NCBI GenBank assembly: GCA_027922465.2 | Contig: BQMF02000020.1 | Location: 1,488,001-1,552,000, forward strand | Source: Turritopsis dohrnii | Taxonomy: Eukaryota; Cnidaria; Hydrozoa; Anthoathecata; Oceaniidae | Length of the DNA: 64,000 nucleotides | Direction: 5' to 3' | Part shown: piece after piece, positions 44,801 through 56,260 of the stretch | Layout: each line of letters opens with the position of its first letter | Position numbering within the stretch: position 1 is the first letter of the stretch | Notes under the pieces: generated by a model | What the model was told of the DNA's origin: nothing | Seen by the model: the letters and a program-made list of their open reading frames with translations, nothing else | Database searches by the model: none | Position numbers and translations under genes: made by a program

Positions 44801-47800
44801 TTACAACGCAAAAAAGAACATATCTATGTAGAAAAGGTTTTCGAAATTTTCTATAAGTGATTATTCTCATGAACATCGCGATACTAACGAGACCTAAAAG
44901 TCGCTAATGACGTGGTAATTAATGAAACTACTTTTATCGGTGCAGGCAATTATACGCATGTCGAACCTCCTCCACATGAGAAACGGCAAACGCAAAGAAA
45001 CTTCAAAAAGGATCTGCGGTAGAGCGTATTTTAATGATAGTTTTTTAGTATTTTTAATGACAGTTTTTCATTCTTCCGTTCAAATCCTAAGTTTTATTCT
45101 GACATGAGTTTTTGGGGGGTTTTTTTGCCGTACCAAATTATGGCGATATTTGCCGTGCACATTTTCTATGTTTTGGGCTGGCTGAAAAAAAGTATTAAAA
45201 ATATTTTCGAGAAAACATGAATTAAAAATTAAGGACGAGTAAAAAAACAAACAATAAAGAGAAGCACATAGCTAATATTTTATCCATGTTTCAAATTTCA
45301 AAATAGCAGGTTGTGTATAATCATCGGTCAGTTTCCGCTAATTACAGGAACTCGGATTCACACGCAAATATTTGGAAAAATTACGCGATTCCTTCAATGA
45401 TGAAACTGAGGAAAATTTAGTACCTAGAAATCTTCTGTTACAGTGAGAGAAGAAAAACCCAAACAAGATCAACAACAGCAAAAAAAAAAAAAAACAAACA
45501 AAAAAAACAACAACAACAACAACAACAACAAAAAATCACAAAAAAAAAAAACGAAAGCTGCGCAGAATAAATTCTGTTTGAGTTCGAAAGAAAAGAACAC
45601 ATTTGTGTCCTAAGCACATTATGCTACTTAAAAGTCGAGAAAAAATGAACTTCAGAAACATACCATTTATAACTAGAACATCTGTAATTTTGTATTTCGT
45701 ATGTATATATTAGACAATAACAAGCTTTTCACATATCAAGCAATTGTAACGTACTGATAATAGAAAGACAATTTAAATTACTTTTTTTAAAAAAACAATT
45801 TATTAGAAAACCACGCATACTTTTACTATCTCTTTCCTTAATAAAAATTTTAAATGTCACTAACTTACGTCCTTACAACTCAAATGTTATCAAAAAAAAA
45901 CTTTCCACATATTCTTTTCTTCTGCGTCAAGTGAAAGAACCAACCATATACATGCTTTTTATTTCATTTTCTTCTTTTATTTGTAACCAAATAATTTCCA
46001 GTGTTTATTAATAACTTACTCACGTGATCAAAGTGTTCTTTTTTTTTGTTGTTACTGATTTCTCTGGAAATAATATATCAACAAACGCTTATTTTTACTA
46101 ACTGAATGTTTAAAAAAATTCTATGACTATAGCTCGTAACGAAGCTCTTTGTTGTTGGCCATCCTCGTTAAAATAGAAAATGATGTTAATTACATCTAAT
46201 TCGCTACTGTAATTTAGAATATTGAACTTTCAAATATTAAAATATCGTGTTCATGCCTCTAAATTACAAGTCAATGAGAAAAAATTTCGACGTGAAGAAA
46301 TTGACGAACGAAGAAAATTGCCTACTTGAGATTATACTCTGATCTTGAGAGAGCCAGTTGAAAAAACCCTTTCTCTTGCAAAAGAAATTGCTTCATTTGT
46401 TTATTTATTTTTTTATTTTTTTATTAGTGATTTCTGATCTTTTGATCACGTGCACCTGTATTCTGAAAGAAAAGCGATTTGGTTTTTCAGTTGAGCGCAA
46501 TATTCTAAAAACTATCATCCATAATTAGAATTGTAAAAAGATAACAAACAACAACAAAAACACAGCATCAAACAAACAAACATGTAAACATCGAAGTTCG
46601 TTCAAAAAATCCTTTTAAACTTCTTTAAGTTTTATAAACGTATTTCAGAAGTGTTATCAATGGGTTTTTAAAAGTCCTTATCATTCTGTAAACAGATTTT
46701 GAGTTGAATACTTCAAGATACTCATCAGTTTGTACATATTTTACACACTCATTCCTCTGTCTTCTCTCTTGTTAGAACAATTTTTCCCGATGTTTTTGTG
46801 CAATTTTTTTTTCTTTCATAAAGTCGAGTGTCACTGTGAGGAGTACTGATTATGTGGTTATGTGTTTTGACTTTAGTGTTATCATTTGCGAAAGTCACAT
46901 CTTTAGATAGAGAAAAGTTTAGAGAATTATTATTTCAATAAAGCAACGTTCACACTTTCAAACCATTTGATTTAATAACTGCTAATTTTTCCCATAAGAA
47001 TTGAATGGTGTAAAAAGAGTGTCAATAAAATCAATTCAACTTACCTATATTACAAATAGTAGCAATAGTTAATTTGGTGCAAAATTTACTCCAGGTTAAA
47101 ATGCTCAACTATGGAAGGTCTGGGTACGAAGTGTTTGGAAAAAAAAATGAAGAGTACGAAAACACAATTCCTGTCCTACAGCGGACCTTAAGTACAAAAT
47201 ATTGAGCCATATATAATAGAAAGCATATTGCTGAAGTCGAGTATTTCTTCCAAAATCAGTTTTGAACAAAGTAACGATACGCGATATCAAGGCTTCTTTA
47301 TTCAACATGGAGGGAGGGTCCACAAAACCACCAATCAAAATCGACATTTACTGATTGGTAGCTTTTTTTCTGTTCTAATTATTTTCAAACGAACGTTTTA
47401 AAGGGGGCGTAACCCTCACGATTACCAATAAAAAAGATAAATAAATAAAAAAACATCCATGTCCCGATACTTTTCGTCACTAATCATTTTATTTCGTTTT
47501 GCTACTTTCACAAACATTAATTTCATGACATGGACGAAAACAAGTTTTAAATCGGGAAAAAATCGTTTTTTTTCTTCATGCCTGGTGGTTTAGATACGTG
47601 ACTAATGATTTTCTTAACAACAATATCGTTAATGGTATCTAAAACACGTCTAATTTGGCTTCCATTGTTTTCAAAAAATTCAGAATGTTTTGTTAAACGT
47701 TACTCATCGGACAGTAGCGCAAGAAACACTAAATTACATAAGTATAGTAACAAATTAATGAAGGTCACGTGACGCATAGAGAATCTTTTGCGAACCCAGG

Positions 47801-48188
47801 GTCTTTCGACATTTGATACCGGCATTTTTTATCAAAGTTTTTCACAAAAATTGACAACATTACGTCATTCACAAACTACATATCCCAGCCTCGTTTTGGA
47901 TTAAGTTAATGCATGTTCATTGACCAACACTACAAATTCCTGGAGAACAATTGTTTGATTTATTGATTGATTTATTTAACACGTGTAATGTTAATGAAAA
48001 CGACGCAAGAATGTGAGTTTTTCGAAATAATGGCTTTTAACAAGTTCTTTGTAGAGACAATATTTTAAAATGATATTATTCGATATCGAAATACATTGGA
48101 ATGTCTTTGAATGAATTTGCAAGAGTCCAGACATTTTCAATCTCGATAAAGTGAGTCTCAGGGTGATGATGAAAGTTAATGTACAGCA

Positions 48189-48224
<36 letters not shown>

Positions 48225-48236
48225 ACAAACAAACAA
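48189..48236. repeat. (ACA)n / (AACA)n microsatellite
   Basis: About eleven ACA units followed by AAAC units. Simple sequence repeat with no other feature. Confidence 0.9.
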
Positions 48237-51200
48237 AGTTTCATCTTAAACTGAGAAAAACACCTTCGATTCAGTTTCCAGTATATATGATTTTGCTACC
48301 TGTAGACTACGTCGTCCCACCTTCGTCACCAGGACAGTTTTGCATTTTGCAGGAGTGAAAAGGTTAAATGATAAACTCATTAATAAGTTCAATAAAAAGA
48401 ATATCAAAAGAAATGAGCTAGACTGCTCCTCCCCACCACTGTATAGAAAAAAAAAATTTGGATAGCAGCTAAAAAAAAATTATGAACAGATTTTCAGATT
48501 CTCCAGGTTTCAATTGAAAAATAAATAAACAAACATAGAAGCAAACAAAATGAATTTTAATGCCAATTATTTCTCCTTTATAAAAAATCCATATGAGGAA
48601 AGATAACTAAGGCTCTTAAGTTGGAAACTGACAATGAGGAACATCGATTTCAGTCATTTTATCAACCGAACAGAACCCACTCCAAAGTATGATAAGTGTG
48701 ATAAACAATAAGACTCGATATAAAGAGATAAACGACCACTTACTACATAAAATCAGTTTGGATCAGTGAGGTTTAGTTCTGTTCGATAAACACATAAGTC
48801 ATTGCATGAAATTCTTTCGTGCCTCTTATTCAACCAGAAAACGACATGACAATTTGCAGACCAAAGACTTTCAAGTTTTCATTTTCTTAGTGTTGCTAAT
48901 TTTTTGTTTTCTTTTGTTTTGTTGTTGTTGTTTTTGTGAATTTTGCAATCACTAACAAAATTATGAAAATAATCTCTATTATGAAGGGGGAAATTTGTTA
49001 GGATGTGTGTCCGTTAGAAATACATCATTAAAAAAAAAAATTCAGACCCCCCTAAATACAGATAACCATTTGTTTCTTTACAAGAATTCCATAATGTAGT
49101 CTTGCGTTTCCTAGCTCAAGTTTTTTTTTGTTATTTTTCAAATCTTATTTTTCTTTAATTATTTCTATATGCTCGCATATGATGTGAGATGTGGAAGGAT
49201 TTTCTTGACGGAAAAGGAGATAAGATCAGGGGGTGCTGAATGCTTGATAAAAATAGAATTGACGATATTTCAGCTGAGTAAATATTTTCTTAACGGAAAC
49301 GATTAAAGACCCATTAACGGTTTCATTTTGTAATATAATGATGACGTTGACAATAAAATAACTGTCTCTTGAAATAATTGCATGGAAGCATAGATGACAT
49401 GTTTAAATTCCGTTTTCACACTTCCTAAAAACGTTGCTGGAAATCTCATTGCGAAGCGCACAAAAATCCGAAAGGAATGCTCACAATATTATGCTGTCTG
49501 CAAATAAAAACCTTTTTGCGATCGTTTTCAAAATGGAAGACCAGCCAGTTTATTTCTATTCTCAATTTGATATGATTAATAATAATCTACTTGAAACAAC
49601 CAATCATCAACAGTCATTTTCAAATCTATGTTTCCTGGTTATAATGTATACGATCGCTTTGTTTGTCCAAGAAGCGCTGGTTATCAAGAGAGAAGACACA
49701 AAGTGTTAGCTCAACGACCGAAAGCAAGAATAAGTACATCTCGACCTTGTTTTTATATCCCCAGGCTTTTAATATTTACACATGACAAGTCCACAAGTCC
49801 ACAGTTCAAGCTTATTGTCTTTCGAAATTTGTAAAAATTCTTTCGATAAGTCTTAACGCAATCTATGTTATTTTTCAATATCATTTCTGAAGTGGCCTCA
49901 CTTCACAAGAAAAACAGGGTGAAGTGCTCATTGAATTTCTCGTCACGTTTAAGAAAGAGGTTCTTAGCTAGTGCGTCACAAAAAAAAGGATGAAAAATAC
50001 CGTTCACAAGAAGTGTCCAACTTTAAACTTAGTGCTTAGACTAAATTCTCTCGAATCGAAGTTGGTTAACGGTTACGGATAACTTAGCTAAGGATATGCA
50101 TGAAATACTTCATGAAAAATGGTACAGCGCCATTTATTGCTTACATCATTCACGCCACCACATCATTTTTGAACTCAGTTTAAGCATCGAGATTTCGCCT
50201 CCATAATCAACAAACATGGCGTATAGAAAGACGCTCTTCTATACCGCCATCATGAAGTTTTACATCACGTAAACAACATATGTTGTCATTCTAATTAAAC
50301 CTTTCTTTTTCACTTTTCAACACTCGCGTTTCTTGTCAACGCCCTCTTGGATGTAAAGCTACGCCCTCTAAGGCGCATACACTTGAGAAGTCGCTATTGC
50401 GCAAATTCATGTTAGAACCAAAACTACAGGTATGGTATCTAAGAGGGCGTGTTTAAGTTGAGCATTTACCGTGTGTGTCATGTACGTAGTAGAGGCTTTT
50501 TAGAAAATTTTGATTGAAGTTTTATTTCATTTCAAATGATGTTTGAGTTAAACAAATTAGCGCAATCGGAATATCTGTTGGCAACGATCAATAATTTTAT
50601 CAGATTCTACTGAAAATCACTTGTGTGTTATGTGACATAACTTAATTTTTAACATGTTGGTTTGATACAGATACAGAACTGATACAGAAATGGGTTCTGG
50701 GAAGTCCGAAGAAAATTGTTCGTAATTAGAAAGTGTATAATTTATACCACAAGCCTCTATCAAATTTTACATTTTTGCGGGAAAATTCCTACGCCGTCAA
50801 TTAACTTTTAAGTCATTAGAAAGATGTTAATTAATGACATTTCGTAATCTAGTTTACACGTTAGTTAGCCGGCGTTGTAGGATCTAGGATGATGCGACTT
50901 TTCTTAAGAGGGACTGAATCAGTGTACATTGACGCTCGTAACAACAACATCGACGGTGATTTCAGTGAGAAGTTATTTTTCTATGTGACCTCTTTCAACA
51001 AGAAAATCTATGTTTAACCCGTTGTGAGAATTTTGTTCAATAACTACACCATTATACAGTCTCATTTTGAAGTTATGGTCACCATGGAGACTAGACATAA
51101 TCATCATAGTACTTAAACCTTTTTTCTGCACATTTCACTGACACGGTGGGTTTTTCGAGGTATAAGTTTATAATTATTAAGTAATTTATTTTCTCGTTGC

Positions 51201-52774
51201 AGTTATGTAAGCTTCACATTCGCTTATGTAGGACATTGGCTAAGTGAGACTAATTTTTGATCTTTTAAGGATTGTAGCTAAAGAGAGGATACTGTGTTGT
51301 GGAAAGTCACCAAATGATTTTCCTTCTCCGTTTCAGACTCAAATGTCATTATTTGCTCTGTTGGAGAGAAATCAACCCGAACTCTGCAGTTTTTTCGCCA
51401 GACCAAAACAAATCACAAGTTGGGAGCATGTTTTGTATGTAATAGAATCGTTCATTGTGTTGTTGTGTTTAAAGAAGATCACAAACATTTTCTCCTAAAG
51501 TACAAAGTTTAATAATGATCAGTTAGTGTGGAAAATGATCAATATATAAAGTTCTTACAACGATATCAAGATTTTGAATTTCATATTCCAATAAAAAATC
51601 AATCAATATCTGCAATTCGTGGGAAAGACTCATTGAAGACCGCAAAAATATTGCGCATTGCATTTACGCAATCATGTGTCCTTGAGCAATAGATAATGAA
51701 CATTTTCTAAAACCACTGGAACTAGTTAATTCGTGGTCAGAATTACTAAACCTTGAGAAATTTTTCCTCATGGTCGTTTGTCCAATATCCAAATCACAAG
51801 GCACAAAAAAAATATTTACAGATAATTATTCTGATTGGCCTCACGACGGGCCTCATCAAACGATAAATGGTATTCTAAGTATTTTAATAAATGACGAATA
51901 CTGCAAGTAAAAATGGTGAGCTCAATAAAAATCAAACAGGAAATGATCTACATTTTTACAATCACGTTAAAAAATGTTTTAAAAAATTAAATCACTTTCA
52001 AAATTTGGTACAAATTAGGCCCAAATTTCTTTTTTTTTGACCAAATTGTAAAAGATGAATATCAAATACCATTGACTATTCAAATATCTAATATCTATTA
52101 GACTGTGATTTGTAGATTCTGAAGTTTTGAGGCTATTTATTTGTCCACACGAAGACGCGATTAAATAAATGTATTCATAGTCAGCTAATATTAAGTGCAG
52201 TCCTGAAAACGCACGATGTATAGGCATAAGAGTCTCTAAACTATTGATTTCGTGATTGTCTAGATTTGTAATTTCTAATCTAATGATCACTTATGAAAGA
52301 CTATTCTAAATCATCGCACCTGTACACTTTGATGAAATTGATGCAATTTCATCTGTTTTTGATGAGCCACAACAAGATTAATATACTTTTACTTTATAGA
52401 TAAAAGTTGGCTGTTCCCCGAATGCTATTATCTCTTTAAAGCATAATACAGCTATCATAATAAAATATGTGGACTAATTTCAGTTACCATGTGGAAACCA
52501 GATTTAGCAAATTACATCAATTCCCTTGAGCCTGGTTTTTATATAAAAGCTGAAATCAGTCCACATATTTTTGGAACAGACTTTAGAACAGTGCTGAAAA
52601 TAATCGCAAAGCAAGTAACTGTCGCATTGCATTGTGGTAGTTATATACATATATTAGGGAGATAAAAACATTCCAGCAACAGCAAATTCTTACTTTACTT
52701 GCAAACTTATCGAAATTCTATTTCTGTTTGTATTAACGAAAACAAATAAAAAATAAGAGACCTTCAAAATGTTA

Positions 52775-52898
52775 CCCAGTGTGCAAAATCGTCAAAAAAG
52801 TCACTGCGATAAAGAGCATTTCTATTGAAATAGTATGTATATTTCTGTAAAAATACACTCCTCCGCAGTGATTTTTTTAAACAAATTTTGCCAGTGGG
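52775..52898. mobile_element. Hairpin MITE, copy C (best preserved)
   Basis: The left arm CCCAGTGTGCAAAATCGTCA, then AAAAAGTCACTGCG, pairs with the right arm CGCAGTGATTTTTTTAAACA, then AATTTTGCCAGTGGG. An inner stem ATTTCTATTGAAAT and ATTTCTGTAAAAAT fills the middle. Related copies lie at 4150-4250 and 22737-22852. Confidence 0.7.
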
Positions 52899-53441
52899 AA
52901 CAGTCTCAAAGCTCACAGCGCTCTTTCCGTCAAAGCATCGTCAGCACCAGTTTCATTAACCCTGCAATCGTGAATAGTATTTATATACTTACCCTTGTAT
53001 TCATGAACACAATATGTCTTAAAGCCATGTGTCGTCATAACAACCTTAATTACACTTAGGAATATAAGACATGCTATGGAACTAAAAGCAAAGAAGAACT
53101 TTTCGGTTTTTGTGATTTACATGAAGTGGCTCAAATATACCACTACACATAAAGGTTAGCCTTTGAAAACCAATTCACTCAGACCATAACCATCATAGTG
53201 TGGAGGTTAAATGAAAACAGAAAAACAGGAGCAAGTTAGGAAAAACAATGTTGAAACATTCTCAATATCCCAACTCATTCGTTCCGAAGAAATTTTTAGT
53301 TTCAAACAAATATTACGTCAGCATCGGAGTTATCGAAACAATCTGTTTCTTTGATCATTCGTAGCAAAGTAGGCGTTGAAAGACAAGACAATGTTTCGAA
53401 AGTCAAAACACTGACACATAGTTGATGATTTGATAACCCAA

Positions 53442-56260
53442 TCAAATATGATCAAACGACATTGACTTTCGTTTCGCCGCGTATTCGGCTTGTCGTTCGA
53501 TTAAACTTATTCTTCGCGGCGTGTTTTTCTTTACCCGTGATAACTGCTCGACAGAGGATGAGCGAGAGTTAATGCCGCTTTGCTTACGCAGTGGAGTCTG
53601 TGAACGAGTCTGTTGTGTGTTTGTTTTGGATATAGGAGTGTTTGTACTGCCGCTGGTCGATAAACTCATCGAATCAGTGGATTCGTCCAAGCCATCCATG
53701 TTGTCACTAGAAGCTGCACTCCCCACGCTGCCGGAACGATCATAACGGCTTCGGTAAGGGCTCCAATTTTTCTGCGTCATGCGCTGAACGTTAAGAGAAA
53801 ATTCTTCACTGCCATTCTTTTTATCTAGTTCAGCAAGGTTTAAACCCGCTAAATGCATTGTGGGAATTCCATTTTGAGCGCTTTCTTTTATTTGCTTTGC
53901 TGAAATATAAACAATAAATATTTATCAGACGACACTTCCGTTTTTGAGGTCGGACCCAGTTTTTGAGATTTAAATAATACTTCAAGGAGAGATTCCGAAA
54001 GTGAATGAACTCCGTCAAAGCGATATAGAGGGAAAACGGGAAATTCGGAAGGTAAGCATCGACGATAATACCTACCTCTACAAGGATCTGCTTTTAACAG
54101 AAAATCGTACAGGAACTGCCATCCCCCACCGACACGTACCACGATGCTGCTACCATGGATACGTACGAGACGGACAATTTTAGAAGTTCCAAAAGTATAT
54201 TTGCCTAGACCAACTTTAATGATTTGGAATGGCTTATGACATGTACAGAGTTGTGCTTCGCTTCGTATCTAATATGGAATAGCGCCAAAAAATAAATATT
54301 TTAACCACAAACTCATTAGCACCAGACAGTTTGTATAAATACAGAAAAAAATTATTAGAGATACGGGTGTATATTCGATAACAGCGCTTAAGAGAAATTG
54401 GGCACTTAAGAGAAATTGGGCATCTAAGAGAAATTGGGCACTTAAGAGAAATTGGGCACTTAAGAGAAATTGGGCACTTAAGAGAAATTGGGCGCTTAAG
54501 AGAAATTGGGCACTTAAGAGAAATTGGGCACTTAAGAGAAATTGGGCACTTAAGAGAAATTGGGCACTTAAGAGAAATTGGGCGCTTAAGAGAAATTGGG
54601 CGCTTAATCGGAACAGAAACAGAAAAGGACTGGTCAAAAAGGGAAAATATTATATTACCTTCATTTCAATCTTTTCTGTATCAACTTTTTTATTTTCCTC
54701 GGCGAGCTTCTAAAAGAAAAACCAGGAGACAATCGATGTAAAAAAAATTTTCTCGGAAAAAAACGCCGAAATGATTGGTTTGAACTGGTAGGTTACCTTA
54801 GCAATAGCCAATCTGTTAACACATTTTTCGATACTGCTCACCAATGCATCCCATCTCGAGATGATGTCATCAATATCATCTTTTAATTCGTTCAAAGGTG
54901 TTAATTTATTCAGATCTAACATCTTCTCTCCAGCTTCCAGAAAAGTCTCGTAAACCTCCTTTTGAACAAATAACTCTTCACGTATCGTCTGAAGTGAGAA
55001 TAAAACAAAGATTTTATACGTGGCCTTACTTCCCTCAAAATATACTAGAGAATACTCGTGTTGTCATCATTGTGGATGGCGCGGCAAAATAAAATCGTTT
55101 TTAAAACGTCTGCACACTTTACTATACCTCTATAGCTTCTTCATTCTGTAAAATAACATTGTGATCATTATAACTTTTGATAAACAATTCGCTGCGTGCT
55201 TCGGTAGCATCAAGCCAAGATTTCATTTCACTACCAAGGCCTTTGTACTGTTCTAATAACGGCAACATCATTTGAATGGTTTGTTTCTTTCGTGCGAACA
55301 AATCGAGGGTGACATAGTATCGTTTCCTGGAGGCACTCATTCTGGCTTTAACACTAGCTCGTTGCGGACATGGCGGAAGAAACTGCGAGATGTTTTGAAA
55401 GGCTTTCGACACATGTCTGAACTCAATCTCAAAATCTTGAAGAGATTCGCTGACCACCTGAAACATATGATGATGCATAAACAATTCAAAAGATTCGTTA
55501 AGTGAACAACAATTACAACAACAAAAGTTATTTACTTCTAGCTCCCTTTGTTTTTCGAGCATGGCTTCGTAATCCAAATACGACACAAACTCATTGGAAG
55601 TCACTTGTTCGATAGCAGCTAAACGATCGCAAAATGCTTCGAGTCCATCATAAGCTAGTTTTCGAAGCCGTTTCCAGGCTACATCAGCAGAAACCTATCA
55701 AGATAATTTGCACTGTGAAAACCACGTGGTTCACAATATGAATTCCGTGATGACGTACACTGTTTTGATGTCTCAATGATTAGACATTACGAATGTATTT
55801 TTTGTTGATAAAGTGTTTTATCATCAAGGCTAATTTGTTCTGCCTGCATTCCTGTCAGCGTAAAGCTTTCTTTTGTCATTAGCAACAATGGAATCATTAG
55901 TTTGGTAATAAGAGTTCAAAACGAGAAAATCTCTGAGGACCTTTGAATAAATTTGTGTAGTGTAAAAGTGGTTTAAAAAAAATGTAAACATGAGAGTCAC
56001 CTAATACGACAATGATATGAAGTTACCTCGTCTTTTGCCAGTTTTGTCGTCCAAACGCCGTATAACTTGACGGCAGCCAAACTGTCGGGATCATCTGAGC
56101 CTAACGACCGACGTCGCTCGAAAGCTTTAAACGGTTCCCCTGGCAACGTTTCTTCTGCGCTTGGTAACAAATCCAGTGAACCGTTAAAATCATTCATTCT
56201 TGTCAGTCTGGTACTTGAGTTCCATAAGCCACGTGCGGAAAAAGATAGTTTTCTTGAATA
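53442..56260 (-). CDS. Spectrin-repeat and GAR-domain protein, last seven exons (538 aa visible)
   Basis: Likely a microtubule-binding cytolinker of the spectraplakin/GAS2 group. Exons: 56260-56027, 55694-55536, 55457-55128, 54988-54797, 54709-54659, 54268-54076, 53899-53442. All joins are phase 0 except the last (phase 1). The middle exons are helical, spectrin-repeat-like sequence (VAWKRLRKLAYDGLEAFCDR; LKDDIDDIISRWDALVSSIE). Exon 54268-54076 plus the start of the last encodes a GAR domain: CTCHKPFQIIKVGLGKYTFG, SKIVRLVRIHGSSIVVRVGG, GWQFLYDFLLKADPCRAK. The zinc-binding Cys/His and the VRVGGGW signature are present. The tail is Ser/Arg/Thr-rich, as in the family, ending FDHI. No EF hands precede the GAR domain. 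The first listed exon begins at a good acceptor, so upstream exons may exist; alternatively translation starts at the ATG at 56197. Confidence 0.85.
54384..54608. repeat. 18-bp minisatellite (~12 units) in an intron of the GAR gene
   Basis: Head-to-tail copies of CACTTAAGAGAAATTGGG with only occasional changes (GCGC or CATC for GCAC). Because 18 is a multiple of three it leaves an open minus-strand frame repeating LSAQFL, but it lies between the GAR exon and the 51-base exon and should be spliced out. Confidence 0.95.

Larger units (their letters stand above)
41820..53441. other. Gene-poor region upstream of the CUB receptor gene
   Basis: Over 11 kb with no gene I can support. It contains poly-T/poly-A runs (43382-43400, 45480-45550), AAC/ACA microsatellites (45510-45535 and 48189-48236) and a hairpin MITE (52775-52898). 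Short frames at 43514-43789, 47105-47347, 49434-49834 and 51244-51498 look partly protein-like but have no domain. It probably contains the CUB gene promoter just above 41819. Confidence 0.4.

Noticed and set aside
47105..47347. Minus-strand 80-codon frame
   Set aside because: No domain, no splice context and adjacent low-complexity; likely chance.
49434..49834. Two overlapping plus-strand frames (MEDQPVYFYSQFDMINN and MFPGYNVYDRFVCPRSAGYQ) that look protein-like
   Set aside because: They are in different frames with no intron or convincing shift point, and I recognise no domain. Not enough to call a gene.
53521..53745. Plus-strand frame opposite the last GAR-gene exon
   Set aside because: The minus strand gives the expected S/R/T-rich tail joined in phase to the GAR domain; the plus frame is a shadow.
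54269..54637. 122-residue LSAQFL-repeat protein
   Set aside because: It is the translation of an 18-bp minisatellite lying in an intron, with no independent start or domain evidence.
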